From positions 62,001-126,000 of the forward strand of contig NZ_NPMN01000012.1 in the NCBI RefSeq assembly GCF_002266425.1: a stretch of DNA of 64,000 nucleotides. The letters run 5' to 3'. The notes below the pieces were generated by a model. That model was not told the origin of the DNA. It saw only the letters and a list, made by a program, of their open reading frames with translations, and did no database searches. Positions 20,946 through 30,553 of this stretch are shown here, piece after piece. This stretch comes from Tissierella sp. P1. Lineage in GTDB: Bacteria; Bacillota; Clostridia; Tissierellales; Tissierellaceae. The translations under genes were made by a program, and so were the position numbers. The number at the start of each line of letters is the position of its first letter. The first letter of the stretch is position 1.

Positions 20946-21971
20946 TTATTTAGTTAAATAGGCTATTCCAAGCTTTATCGTATTTTCAATTGCTTCAATA
21001 TGAGTTCTTTCAAAACTATGAGAAGCATCGACTCCAGGGCCGATTAAACCAACTTTAAAATCATATCCTGCTCTAAGAGCTGCTGAGCCATCAGAGCCAT
21101 AGAATGGATAGATATCTATTTTATAGTTTATCTCTTCTTCTTTAGCTAAATCAATAAGTCTCTTTCTAAGCTCAAGGTCATATGGGCCAGTGCTATCCTT
21201 AGCACAAATTGTAACTGAGAATTCATCTGATGTCTGACCTTCTCCAGGAGCTGCCATGTCTATTGCTATAAATTCAAAGGTTTTCTCTGGTATAGAAGCA
21301 GATGCACCATGACCAACCTCCTCATAAGTAGATATAAAGAAATTAGTTGTATAATTAGGTGTGATATTATTATCCACTAAATGCTTAGCTATACCAAGTA
21401 TAGATATAACTCCAGCCTTATCATCTAGATGTCTTGATTTTATAAACCCTGATTCAGTAACAACTACTCTTGGGTCAAAGTATACAAAATCTCCTACATT
21501 TATGCCAAGTTCTAGAGTATCCTCCTTAGAAGAAACCTTTTCATCTATTCTTATTTCCATATTATCAGAGTTTCTTTCTATGGTTTTGGTTCCTTCACCA
21601 TGGACATGAGATGAAGCTTTAGTGGTCATTATAGTGCCAGTATAAGTTTTTCCATCTAAGGTTTCAACAGTTACATGTTCACCCTCTATGGTGTTCCATA
21701 CATAGCCGCCTAATTGAGTAATCTTAAGTCTTCCATTTCCTTTTATTTCCTTTACCATGCCGCCTAAAGTATCCACATGACCAGATAATGTTACCTCTTT
21801 ATCCTTGTTCTTTCCTTCTATAGTGGCGATTAAAGCACCTTTTGTAGTTCGTTTTGTTACTATTCCCAGTTCTTTGAATTTTTCTTCTACAAGTGATACA
21901 GCTTTTTCTGTATTTCCAGTAGGACTTGGAATTTTTAATAATTCTTCTAAATTTTTAACTATATATTTCAT
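20946..21971 (-). CDS. M42 family aminopeptidase
   Basis: A 341-residue cytosolic di-metal aminopeptidase of the M42 (FrvX/YsdC, TET-forming) family. Metal and catalytic residues are visible in order: SGHVDTLG (His), RHLDDKAG (Asp), TYEEVGHG (catalytic and metal Glu), IDMAAPG (Asp) and ERTHIEAIENT (His). An AAAGGGGG ribosome site precedes the ATG. The lone minus-strand orientation sets it apart. It fits peptide use by a fermenter. Confidence 0.94.
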   Translation of the reverse strand: MKYIVKNLEELLKIPSPTGNTEKAVSLVEEKFKELGIVTKRTTKGALIATIEGKNKDKEVTLSGHVDTLGGMVKEIKGNGRLKITQLGGYVWNTIEGEHVTVETLDGKTYTGTIMTTKASSHVHGEGTKTIERNSDNMEIRIDEKVSSKEDTLELGINVGDFVYFDPRVVVTESGFIKSRHLDDKAGVISILGIAKHLVDNNITPNYTTNFFISTYEEVGHGASASIPEKTFEFIAIDMAAPGEGQTSDEFSVTICAKDSTGPYDLELRKRLIDLAKEEEINYKIDIYPFYGSDGSAALRAGYDFKVGLIGPGVDASHSFERTHIEAIENTIKLGIAYLTK

Positions 21972-22127
21972 ATTATAATGCCCCCTTTTTTAATATATCT
22001 ATTATATATTATATTGAGATTATAATTATAAGTCAAAATCATTTAGCAAATCTAGGAATAATATAGTATAATTAAATTAGTATGTTTTTAGGGAATAATC
22101 TAATTAATATATTGGGAGTTGGTTTCA

Positions 22128-22529
22128 ATGATTGAAGAAGTAAGTTCTGGAGGTGTTGTGATATTTGGCAATACCATATTGCTATTAAAGAAATTTAATG
22201 GAGATTGGGTATTACCTAAAGGTAGAGTAGAAAAAAATGAGAGTATAAAGGATGCTGCCTTAAGAGAAGTATTAGAAGAATCTGGCGTAAAGGCTGAGGT
22301 AGTTAGATATATAGGCATGGTCCATTATAAATATAAAAATCTAAAGGAAGATGAAATGGTTTATAAAACCGTTCATTGGTATCTAATGAAAACCAACAGT
22401 ATGGATTGTACTCCTCAAAAAAAAGAAGGGTTTATTGATGCTTTATTTGTTCATATAGATAAGGCTAAAGATTTAGTAAGATATCAAGATGAAAAAGATA
22501 TGATTATCAAAGGATTAAAGATGTTGTAA
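22128..22529 (+). CDS. NUDIX hydrolase
   Basis: A 133-residue protein with a complete Nudix box (G-x5-E-x7-REVLEESGV, starting at PKGRVEKNES). It should hydrolyse a nucleoside diphosphate linked to another moiety, such as Ap4A or a damaged nucleotide. The substrate cannot be told. The ATG at 22128 is 9 bases after GGGAG; an upstream TTG is too close to that site. It ends 22 bases before whiA and is probably cotranscribed with it. Confidence 0.92.
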   Translation: MIEEVSSGGVVIFGNTILLLKKFNGDWVLPKGRVEKNESIKDAALREVLEESGVKAEVVRYIGMVHYKYKNLKEDEMVYKTVHWYLMKTNSMDCTPQKKEGFIDALFVHIDKAKDLVRYQDEKDMIIKGLKML

Positions 22530-22551
22530 ATAGAGATAATGGGGTGATTTG

Positions 22552-23511
22552 ATGTCATTTTCGGCAACGACTAAAAATGAATTGTCAAGAATACCTTTAG
22601 CTGATAGTTGTTGCTCTATAGCAGAACTTGCAGCTCTTGTTAGGATGAATGGAACTATACAAATATCAGGAATGAAGAAGATAAACTTAAAATTCACTAC
22701 TGAAAATGCAGCTATTGCTAGAAGAATATTTTCATTATTAAAAACTATCTACGATACTGATGTAGAAGTTATGGTCAGAAGAAATAAACAACTTAAAAAA
22801 AATAATAATTACTTAATAGTGATTAATAATAAGGATATATCAAAAAAGATATTAGAGGATGTAGGATTTATTAGAGGAGAATCAAGTTTTTTTAATCCCA
22901 ATTTCATGATTCCAGAGGAACTAATAAAAAATAGATGCTGTAAGCGCGCTTATATTAGAGGAGCTTTTCTAGGCGGAGGTTCTATTAGCAATCCAGAAAA
23001 AACCTATCATTTAGAATTTGTAACGAGCAACGAGGAACATGCTGTAGACTTATCTAATGTAATCAATTCCTTTGGATTAAATTCAAAAATAGTAACTAGG
23101 AAGGAAAATTATGTAGTATATATCAAAGAGGGTGAGCAAATAGTAGATCTATTAAATATTATAGGAGCTCATCAAGCACTCTTAAAGCTTGAAGATATCC
23201 GAGTTTTAAAAAATGTAAGAAATAATATTAATAGAATAGTGAACTGTGAAACTGCAAATTTAAGTAAAACTATAGATGCTTCCATGAGACAGGTGGAAAA
23301 TATTAAATATATTGAAAATACCATTGGTTTAGAAAGATTACCTGATAATTTGAGAGAGGTAGCAGAGCTTAGATTGGAATATAGCGATGCAAGCCTAAAG
23401 GAACTTGGTATGATGCTTAATCCATCAGTTGGAAAATCAGGAGTAAATCATAGATTTAAAAAAATAGAAGAACTTGCAGATAGATTGAGAGGAGATAGAA
23501 GAAATGTCTAG
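22552..23511 (+). CDS. whiA: DNA-binding protein WhiA
   Basis: A 319-residue WhiA: an N-terminal homing-endonuclease-like (LAGLIDADG-derived) fold (GAFLGGGSISNPEKTYHLEF) and a C-terminal helix-turn-helix region (LGMMLNPSVGKSGVNHRFKK). In Firmicutes it affects cell division and chromosome segregation; in actinomycetes, sporulation. It is usually encoded right after yvcK, but here it is separated from yvcK by accessory genes. The start at 22552 follows GGGGTGA. It overlaps the following grdX-like gene. Confidence 0.95.
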   Translation: MSFSATTKNELSRIPLADSCCSIAELAALVRMNGTIQISGMKKINLKFTTENAAIARRIFSLLKTIYDTDVEVMVRRNKQLKKNNNYLIVINNKDISKKILEDVGFIRGESSFFNPNFMIPEELIKNRCCKRAYIRGAFLGGGSISNPEKTYHLEFVTSNEEHAVDLSNVINSFGLNSKIVTRKENYVVYIKEGEQIVDLLNIIGAHQALLKLEDIRVLKNVRNNINRIVNCETANLSKTIDASMRQVENIKYIENTIGLERLPDNLREVAELRLEYSDASLKELGMMLNPSVGKSGVNHRFKKIEELADRLRGDRRNV

Positions 23512-23890
23512 TATAATAGTAACAAATAACCCATATGTATATGAAAAATATAAGGATAAAATGGAGATGCTTTATAAGGAGGACTGTAATTACATACAAA
23601 TCCTAGAATTCTTAAGAGATAAAATTCATGAAGGGCATCAATTACTTACTCATCCATTATCAGGCAGCATAAAACCAAATGAAACACCTTATAAAACTAT
23701 TATGATTTCCAAGGAAAAAGGAAGTCTAGACCAACAAGGCATATTAATAGTTGAAGAAAGTATAGAGACAGCAAAGAAATTTCAGTCAAATAAACCTACT
23801 CCAGATTGGACTGAAAGAGTATTAGATGATTTTAGAGTCATAGATTTATCCTTAATAGAAAATGTAATTGATAAGCTAGGACATAGATAA
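23504..23890 (+). CDS. GrdX-family protein (paralogue outside the grd cluster)
   Basis: A 128-residue soluble protein sharing a pattern with the GrdX at 33081: an initial IVTNNP-V motif, RD-(I/L)-HxGxxLxxHPL, PY(K/R)(T/S)I-I and IEESIE. GrdX is encoded with glycine reductase genes but its function is unknown. Here it overlaps whiA by 8 bases, implying translational coupling, and ends at a terminator before dnaE. It might be a general regulator rather than a reductase part. Confidence 0.8.
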   Translation: MSSIIVTNNPYVYEKYKDKMEMLYKEDCNYIQILEFLRDKIHEGHQLLTHPLSGSIKPNETPYKTIMISKEKGSLDQQGILIVEESIETAKKFQSNKPTPDWTERVLDDFRVIDLSLIENVIDKLGHR

Positions 23891-23925
23891 GCAATTAACA
23901 AACGACAATTAAACAAATAATAACA

Positions 23926-23961
23926 AAAAGATTTCCTTATATATAGGGAAATCTTTTGTTT
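23926..23961 (+). terminator. Terminator after the grdX-like gene
   Basis: Stem AAAAGATTTCC / GGAAATCTTTT with a short A/T loop, followed by GTTTTATG. Confidence 0.8.
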
Positions 23962-24007
23962 TATGATAGAATATATCTATGAGATAGACAATAGAGAGGG
24001 ATATTTT

Positions 24008-27000
24008 ATGAGTTATGAAAATAAGTTTGTTCACTTACACGTCCATACAGAATATAGTCTGTTAGATGGATCTATTAAAATAAAAAATTTAATGACTAGA
24101 GTAAAGGAGCTAGGTATGGAATCCATTGCTATAACTGACCACGGCTCTATGTTTGGTGTTATTCAATTTTATAAAGAGGCTAAGAAGAAAGGTATTAAAC
24201 CAATCTTAGGCTCTGAAGTCTATATAGCGATGGATAAATATACAGATAGAGAACCAAAGGATAAAAATCAATATCATTTAGTACTTCTTGCAGAAACTAA
24301 TGAAGGATATCAAAACTTGATGAAAATAGTGTCTGAGGGATATGTGAATGGTTTCTATTATAAACCAAGGGTAGACCATAGTATTCTTAGGAAATATAGT
24401 AAAGGAATCATAGCACTATCTGCATGCTTAGGTGGAGAAATATCACAGCATATACTCAATAATAATGTAGAAAAGGCAAAGGAAATTGCTTTAACATATA
24501 AGGATATATTTGGAGAAAATAATTTTTTCATAGAGCTTCAAGATTATGGCCTTGAAGAGCAAAGAATGGTTAATAGAGAATTAATAAGGATATCTCAAGA
24601 AACAGATATACCTTTAGTAGCTACCAATGATGTCCATTATCTAAAAAAGGAAGACGCAGTAGTTCATGATGTGTTACTATGCATTCAAACGGCTAGAACA
24701 GTAGATGAAGAAGATAGAATGAAATTCCCTACAAATGAATTTTATCTTAAATCTCCAGAAGAAATGAAAAATGTTTTCAGCAATCATTTAGAGGCTTTAG
24801 AAAATACTGTAAAGATTAGCCATAGATGTAATGTAGAACTAGACTTTGATACACTGCATTTACCAGAATATAAGGTGCCAGATGGATATACAAATATAGA
24901 ATATCTAATGAAACTATGTTTTGAAGGCTTACAAGAAAGATATAAAGAAATTACTCCAGAAGTAAAAGATAGATTTGAGTATGAGTTTAATGTTATAACA
25001 CAAATGGGATATACAGACTATTTTCTTATTGTATGGGATTTTATAAAATTTGCTAAGGATAATGACATAATGGTAGGTCCAGGCAGGGGTTCTTCTGCTG
25101 GAAGTATTATTTCTTACGCTCTTAAGATTATAGATATAGACCCCTTAGAGTATGGACTGATATTTGAAAGATTTTTAAATCCAGAAAGAGTATCTATGCC
25201 AGATATAGATATAGATTTCTGTTATGAAAGACGGGAAGAAGTTATTCAATATGTTATAGATAAATATGGAATAGACCATGTGGCACAAATAGTTACCTTC
25301 GGTACTATGGCAGCTCGTGGCGCTATAAGAGATGTAGGGAGAGCTATAAACATGCCCTACGGACAAGTAGATTATATCGCAAAGCAGATTCCTATGGAAC
25401 TAGGTATGACCATATCTAAAGCCTTGGAAGTAAATAAGGTTTTAAGGGATACCTATGAGGATGATGAAGAAGTCGAAAACCTTATAGACCTAGCAAAAGC
25501 TGTAGAAGGATTGCCCAGACATACATCTACCCATGCAGCAGGGGTAGTTATATCAAAGGAGCCTGTGACAAATTATGTACCTTTATTGAGAAATGGGGAT
25601 GCAATAACGACACAGTTCAATATGATAGAGTTAGAAGAGCTTGGTCTATTAAAGATGGATTTTTTAGGGCTTAGAACTTTAACTGTAATAAGAGATGCGG
25701 TCAATTTAATAAAAGAAAATCATAAGATTAAGATTGATTTCAATGAAATAAGTTATGAAGATCCATTGGTACTTGAAATGTTTGCTAAGGCTGAGACATT
25801 AGGGATATTTCAGTTTGAGTCTCCTGGAATGAGGGCATTTCTTAGGGAACTAAGACCAAATGTATTTGAAAACCTTATAGCTGCCAATGCTCTATTTAGA
25901 CCTGGACCGATGAATCAGATTCCACAGTTTGTTGCCTGTAAACATGATTTTTCAAAAATTGAATATTTGCATTCAAGACTTATACCCATATTAGATATGA
26001 CTTATGGTTGTATTGTATATCAGGAACAAGTAATGAAGATTGTAAGAGATATAGGTGGTTTTACTATTGGAGGTGCAGATTTAGTAAGACGTGCTATGAG
26101 TAAAAAGAAGATGGATGTGATGGAAAAGGAAAGAAAACGATTTGTATATGGGGAAACTGATGAAAATGGAGAAGTAATCATAAATGGTGCAATAAGAAAT
26201 GGTATAGATGAGAAAGCCGCAAATAAAATATATGATTTAATGATTGATTTTGCTAAATATGCGTTTCCTAAAGCACATTCAGCTGCATATGCAGTAGTGG
26301 CATATAGAACTGCATATTTAAAATATTATTATCCAGTGGAGTTTATGGCGGCTCTTATTTCTTCTGTCATGGGAAATACTAACCAAGTATCACTTTATAT
26401 ACAAGAATGTAAAAGACTTGGAATAGATATATTGTCACCAGATATAAATGAATCCTACAATAAATTTACTGTCTCACAAAATAAAATTAGATTTGGGCTT
26501 TCAGCAGTAAAAAATGTAGGTGAGAACTTTATAAAGGCGATCGTCAAAGCTAGAGAATCAGGAAGATTTAAAGGATTTACAGATTTTATTGAAAGGATAG
26601 AAAAGGTAGATTCATCTGTAATGAATAAAAGGGCAGTTGAATCCCTAATTAAATGCGGGGCAATGGACAGTTTAGGAGCAAATAGAGCACAATTACTATC
26701 CATATTTGAAAAAACAATAGATGGAATTCACGCTGATAGAAAGAGAAATATAGAGGGACAATTTTCAATATTTGATACAATAGATGAAAATATTTCAAAA
26801 GATCATCTGCCTGATTTAAAAGAATTTCCACAGAATATGTTGCTTACAATGGAAAAGGAAATGGTAGGCATATATATATCAGGACATCCTTTAGAACCTT
26901 ATAAATCTGAAATTGAAAGGGTTTCTACTATGACTACTTTTGATTTAAGAAACAGTGAAGAAGAAATGGGCGGAGATTTAGATGGACTAAGGGATGGAGA

Positions 27001-27481
27001 AAGGGTCGTCATTGGTGGTATAATTATTGAAAAGAAGAATATGATAACTAAAAACAATAATATGATGGCATTTATTACACTTGAAGATCTATATGGAACC
27101 ATTGAGTGTATAGTATTTCCAACTACTTTTGAAAGATATAATAAACTTTTAAAAGAAGATGGATTAGTTGTTATAGAGGGTAAAGTTAGCACTTCTGAAG
27201 TAGAAGAACCTAAAATAATAGTTGAGAGAATTTCTGAGCTAAATATGTATAAAAAGGGGAAGATATACTTAAAGATATCTTCGAATAGCTCAACTGACAC
27301 TTTTAATAGAATTAAGGATACTCTAAAAAAATATAGTGGAGATACACCAGTATATTTATATTTAGAAAAAGAGAAGAAAACTGTTGTAGCAGACAGAACA
27401 CTATGGATTGATATAGGAGAACAGAACGTAATAATCGAGTTGAAAAAATTACTCGGTGAAGAATCAGTAAAAATTTCTTAA
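24008..27481 (+). CDS. dnaE: DNA polymerase III subunit alpha (DnaE)
   Basis: A 1157-residue replicative polymerase. The N-terminal PHP domain starts with VHLHVHTEYSLLDG. The C-family polymerase core has GPGRGSSAGS and the catalytic PDIDIDF near residue 405. There is a helix-hairpin-helix region and a C-terminal OB domain (GGIIIEKKNMITKNN). It lacks the inserted exonuclease domain of PolC, so it is the DnaE type. GAGAGG lies 6 bases before the ATG at 24008; earlier in-frame starts lack such a site. It is followed by the pfkA-pyk genes, an arrangement common in clostridia. Confidence 0.96.
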   Translation: MSYENKFVHLHVHTEYSLLDGSIKIKNLMTRVKELGMESIAITDHGSMFGVIQFYKEAKKKGIKPILGSEVYIAMDKYTDREPKDKNQYHLVLLAETNEGYQNLMKIVSEGYVNGFYYKPRVDHSILRKYSKGIIALSACLGGEISQHILNNNVEKAKEIALTYKDIFGENNFFIELQDYGLEEQRMVNRELIRISQETDIPLVATNDVHYLKKEDAVVHDVLLCIQTARTVDEEDRMKFPTNEFYLKSPEEMKNVFSNHLEALENTVKISHRCNVELDFDTLHLPEYKVPDGYTNIEYLMKLCFEGLQERYKEITPEVKDRFEYEFNVITQMGYTDYFLIVWDFIKFAKDNDIMVGPGRGSSAGSIISYALKIIDIDPLEYGLIFERFLNPERVSMPDIDIDFCYERREEVIQYVIDKYGIDHVAQIVTFGTMAARGAIRDVGRAINMPYGQVDYIAKQIPMELGMTISKALEVNKVLRDTYEDDEEVENLIDLAKAVEGLPRHTSTHAAGVVISKEPVTNYVPLLRNGDAITTQFNMIELEELGLLKMDFLGLRTLTVIRDAVNLIKENHKIKIDFNEISYEDPLVLEMFAKAETLGIFQFESPGMRAFLRELRPNVFENLIAANALFRPGPMNQIPQFVACKHDFSKIEYLHSRLIPILDMTYGCIVYQEQVMKIVRDIGGFTIGGADLVRRAMSKKKMDVMEKERKRFVYGETDENGEVIINGAIRNGIDEKAANKIYDLMIDFAKYAFPKAHSAAYAVVAYRTAYLKYYYPVEFMAALISSVMGNTNQVSLYIQECKRLGIDILSPDINESYNKFTVSQNKIRFGLSAVKNVGENFIKAIVKARESGRFKGFTDFIERIEKVDSSVMNKRAVESLIKCGAMDSLGANRAQLLSIFEKTIDGIHADRKRNIEGQFSIFDTIDENISKDHLPDLKEFPQNMLLTMEKEMVGIYISGHPLEPYKSEIERVSTMTTFDLRNSEEEMGGDLDGLRDGERVVIGGIIIEKKNMITKNNNMMAFITLEDLYGTIECIVFPTTFERYNKLLKEDGLVVIEGKVSTSEVEEPKIIVERISELNMYKKGKIYLKISSNSSTDTFNRIKDTLKKYSGDTPVYLYLEKEKKTVVADRTLWIDIGEQNVIIELKKLLGEESVKIS

Positions 27482-27559
27482 GTTTTTTAATTGTAAACTG
27501 GGCAAGTGCCCACTGGGTATAAACTGTGAATTGTGAATTTTATAAAGGAGTGCTTTTAT

Positions 27560-27754
27560 ATGTGGACGGCTGTTTATATGGCTACAGGATTAAATAATGC
27601 ACATGAAGTAGAACGAAAACTTAAGGCAGAAGGTTTTCTTGTGAAAATAAAATACTTTGCTCAAGAAGGAGAGGAAGAACTTTATGAAATATTAGCTCCA
27701 GAGTTTGAGGCAGAAGACATTCAAGAAGCCATGATAGAATTGGGAATAATTTAG
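27560..27754 (+). CDS. Small DUF2007-like protein upstream of pfkA
   Basis: A 64-residue protein, MWTAVYMATGLNNAHEV..., with a ferredoxin-like beta-alpha-beta pattern and the phrase LKAEGFLVKIK typical of putative signal-transducing DUF2007 proteins. AAAGGAG lies 9 bases before the ATG. Similar small proteins sit before pfkA in other clostridia (recalled, not checked). The function is unknown. It lies 22 bases before pfkA, so it is in the same operon. Confidence 0.75.
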   Translation: MWTAVYMATGLNNAHEVERKLKAEGFLVKIKYFAQEGEEELYEILAPEFEAEDIQEAMIELGII

Positions 27755-27776
27755 TTTTTAAATAAGGGGGAATTTT

Positions 27777-28736
27777 ATGAAGACTATAGGAGTATTAACT
27801 AGTGGCGGAGATGCCCCAGGTATGAATGCTGCTATAAGAGCCGTAGTTAGAGCAGGAATATTTAATGATTTCAGAGTGATGGGAATAAGACAAGGATATA
27901 GTGGTTTGATAAATGGTGATATAGATGACATGAATCTCTCATCTGTTGCAGATATAATACATAGGGGTGGAACTATGCTTAGATCTGCTAGGTCTGATGA
28001 ATTTAAGACTAAGGAAGGCTTTAAAAAGGCATTAAATGTGTTGAAAGTATTTGGTATAGATGGACTGGTAGTATTAGGTGGAGATGGAACTCTTAAAGGT
28101 GCTAAAGAACTATCAAATGCAGGTATACCAACGATTGGTATACCGTGTACGATTGATAATGATTGTGGATTTTCAGATTTCACCATTGGCTTTTTTACAG
28201 CTGTAGAAACTGTAGTAGATGCCATATCTAAAATTAGAGATACCTCTACATCCCATGGAAGGGCTAATGTTATTGAAGTAATGGGCAGACACTGTGGTGA
28301 TATTGCATTATATGCAGGTCTTGCAGGTGGGGCTGAAAGTATAATAGTACCAGAGGTAGAGTTTAATATAGATGAAGTATGCAAAAAGGCAATTCAAGGT
28401 AAAAATAGAGGGAAATTACATCATATAATTGTCCTAGCAGAAGGAGTAGGTAATGCCTATGATGTATCTAAGTCCATTGAAGAGAAAACAGGAATAGATA
28501 CTCGAGTTACAATTCTAGGATATATTCAAAGAGGTGGAAGTCCTACCTCCTATGATAGGATTGTAGCTAGTAAAATGGGGATTAAGGCAATAGATTTGCT
28601 AAAGGAAGGAAAAACAGGGAGAGCGTTGGGTATCAAATGTAATCAGATAATAGACATAGATATTAATGAGGCCTTGGAAATAAAGAAAGAATTTGACACT
28701 GAAATGTATAATACTGCAAAGATATTATCCATATAA
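27777..28736 (+). CDS. pfkA: 6-phosphofructokinase
   Basis: A 319-residue glycolytic kinase (fructose-6-P to fructose-1,6-bisP). Visible: the ATP loop [24 protein letters not shown] (Gly as in ATP-dependent enzymes), TIDND with the catalytic Asp, [21 protein letters not shown] and [10 protein letters not shown]. The residue just before TIDND is Cys where the ATP enzymes usually have Gly, and CGFSD replaces the usual KGTD-like segment. So the active-site edge is slightly unusual. It is cotranscribed with pyk, 47 bases downstream. Confidence 0.95.
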   Translation: MKTIGVLTSGGDAPGMNAAIRAVVRAGIFNDFRVMGIRQGYSGLINGDIDDMNLSSVADIIHRGGTMLRSARSDEFKTKEGFKKALNVLKVFGIDGLVVLGGDGTLKGAKELSNAGIPTIGIPCTIDNDCGFSDFTIGFFTAVETVVDAISKIRDTSTSHGRANVIEVMGRHCGDIALYAGLAGGAESIIVPEVEFNIDEVCKKAIQGKNRGKLHHIIVLAEGVGNAYDVSKSIEEKTGIDTRVTILGYIQRGGSPTSYDRIVASKMGIKAIDLLKEGKTGRALGIKCNQIIDIDINEALEIKKEFDTEMYNTAKILSI

Positions 28737-28783
28737 TATTTAAAACTAAAACATAAAAGACTAGGTTAAGGGAGGAAGAATAG

Positions 28784-30541
28784 ATGAAAAAAACAAAGAT
28801 AGTATGCACCATAGGGCCAGCATCAGAGTCTGAAAATGTTCTTAAAGAGTTATTTGTAAATGGGTTAAATGTATGTAGACTCAACTTTTCCCATGGGAGC
28901 CACGAAGAACATAAAAGAAGAATAGATAACATAAAAAAAGTTAGAGAAGAACTGAATATGCCTATAGGGATCATGCTAGATACAAAGGGACCAGAAATAA
29001 GACTAGGAGATTTTAAGGATGGGACTATAGAAATAGAAGAAGGAGACATATTTACTTTAACTACTAGAGATATAGTAGGAGATAAAAGTATTGTGTCTGT
29101 TTCTTATGTAGGACTGCCTAATGATATCGAGAAAGAAAGCAGAATTTTAATAGATGATGGATTAGTGGAACTGAAAGTATTAGAGATAATAGATGGTACG
29201 GATATAAAATGTATAGCATTAAATAATGGTACATTAAAGAATCATAAAGGTGTAAATGTACCTAATGTGAAAATCAATTTACCGGCAATTACTAAAAAGG
29301 ATATAGATGATATATTATTTGGTATTGAAAATGGAATTGATTTCATTGCTGCTTCCTTTGTTAGAAAGGCATCTGATGTTATAGAAATAAGAAAGATATT
29401 AGAAGAGAATAATGCGGATTTTATAGAAATAATTTCAAAGATAGAGAACCAAGAAGGTGTAGATAATATTGATGAAATACTTGCTGCATCTGATGGAATA
29501 ATGGTGGCTAGGGGTGATTTGGGTGTAGAGATACAAACAGAAGAGATGCCTCTTGTACAAAAAGAACTGATTAAGAAATCGAATCTAGTAGGAAAACCTG
29601 TAATTACGGCTACTCAAATGTTAGATTCTATGATGAGAAATCCAAGACCTACAAGAGCTGAAGTAACAGATGTTGCAAATGCTATTCTTGATGGAAGTAG
29701 TGCTATCATGTTATCTGGAGAAACAGCAGCTGGCAAATATCCTATTGAATCAGTAAAGACCATGTATAATATTGCCATAAGAACTGAGGAGTCATTAGAT
29801 TATGGTGAGATATTAAAATCCAAGGTTGCTATAACGGAAGTGTCTACAACTAATGCTATAGGAAAGGCTACCTGTACTACAGCTATGGATTTAGGCGCAT
29901 CTGCCATAATTACAGCAACGTCATCAGGTTATACATCTAAAGCTATATCTAAATTTAGACCAAAATCACCTATAATAGCTGCAACAACCACAGAATCTGT
30001 TATGAGGAGATTATCTTTAGTATGGGGTGTTTACCCAGTGCTATCACCTTATAGCAATTCCACAGATGATGTAATAGAATTATCTATTCAATCAGCAGTA
30101 GATAAAGGATATATAAAAGAAGGAGATTTAGTTGTTATAACAGCAGGAATTCCTGTAGGTACTTCTGGATCTACTAATCTTATAAAGGTACACACCATAG
30201 GTAAGGTACTATTGAAGGGAATGGGAATTGGTAAAGATTCCACATTAGGTAGAGTTTGTATTGCAAATAATGGGGAAGAATTGATGAAAAAATTTAGAGA
30301 TGGGGATGTTATAGTTAGTAAAGATACTGATAGAGAAATGGTAAAATTTATGGAAAAAGCTTCAGCTATTATAACAGAACAAGGAGGACTTACATCTCAT
30401 GCTGCTATTGTAGGATTGAATCTTAATAAACCAACTATAGTAGGTGCACAGGATGCCACAACTATATTAGAAGATGGGGAAATAATTACAGTAGACAGTA
30501 CAACAGGTCTTATATATAAAGGTGAAGCAAGGGTTCTATAA
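28784..30541 (+). CDS. pyk: Pyruvate kinase with C-terminal PEP-utiliser domain
   Basis: A 585-residue enzyme converting PEP and ADP to pyruvate and ATP. It starts KKTKIVCTIGPASES, and has MLDTKGPEIR, the ISKIENQEGVDNIDEIL catalytic Lys/Glu stretch, VARGDLGVEI and TATQMLDSM. After the usual roughly 470 residues an extra domain of about 110 residues ends in GGLTSHAAIVG, the phosphohistidine-type PEP-utilising fold seen in Bacillus and clostridial pyruvate kinases. It lies in an operon with pfkA and the aldo/keto reductase 12 bases downstream. Confidence 0.96.
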   Translation: MKKTKIVCTIGPASESENVLKELFVNGLNVCRLNFSHGSHEEHKRRIDNIKKVREELNMPIGIMLDTKGPEIRLGDFKDGTIEIEEGDIFTLTTRDIVGDKSIVSVSYVGLPNDIEKESRILIDDGLVELKVLEIIDGTDIKCIALNNGTLKNHKGVNVPNVKINLPAITKKDIDDILFGIENGIDFIAASFVRKASDVIEIRKILEENNADFIEIISKIENQEGVDNIDEILAASDGIMVARGDLGVEIQTEEMPLVQKELIKKSNLVGKPVITATQMLDSMMRNPRPTRAEVTDVANAILDGSSAIMLSGETAAGKYPIESVKTMYNIAIRTEESLDYGEILKSKVAITEVSTTNAIGKATCTTAMDLGASAIITATSSGYTSKAISKFRPKSPIIAATTTESVMRRLSLVWGVYPVLSPYSNSTDDVIELSIQSAVDKGYIKEGDLVVITAGIPVGTSGSTNLIKVHTIGKVLLKGMGIGKDSTLGRVCIANNGEELMKKFRDGDVIVSKDTDREMVKFMEKASAIITEQGGLTSHAAIVGLNLNKPTIVGAQDATTILEDGEIITVDSTTGLIYKGEARVL

Positions 30542-30553
30542 GGGGGGACCGTA

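Noticed and set aside
16850-22551. The yvcK-whiA accessory block as a prophage or defence island
   Set aside because: Only one phage-like gene, and no integrase, capsid, restriction or nuclease effector genes are present.
27758-28384. A 208-codon minus-strand open frame
   Set aside because: It lies wholly opposite pfkA, has low-complexity Ser/Pro/Ile composition and no ribosome site; a shadow of the real gene.
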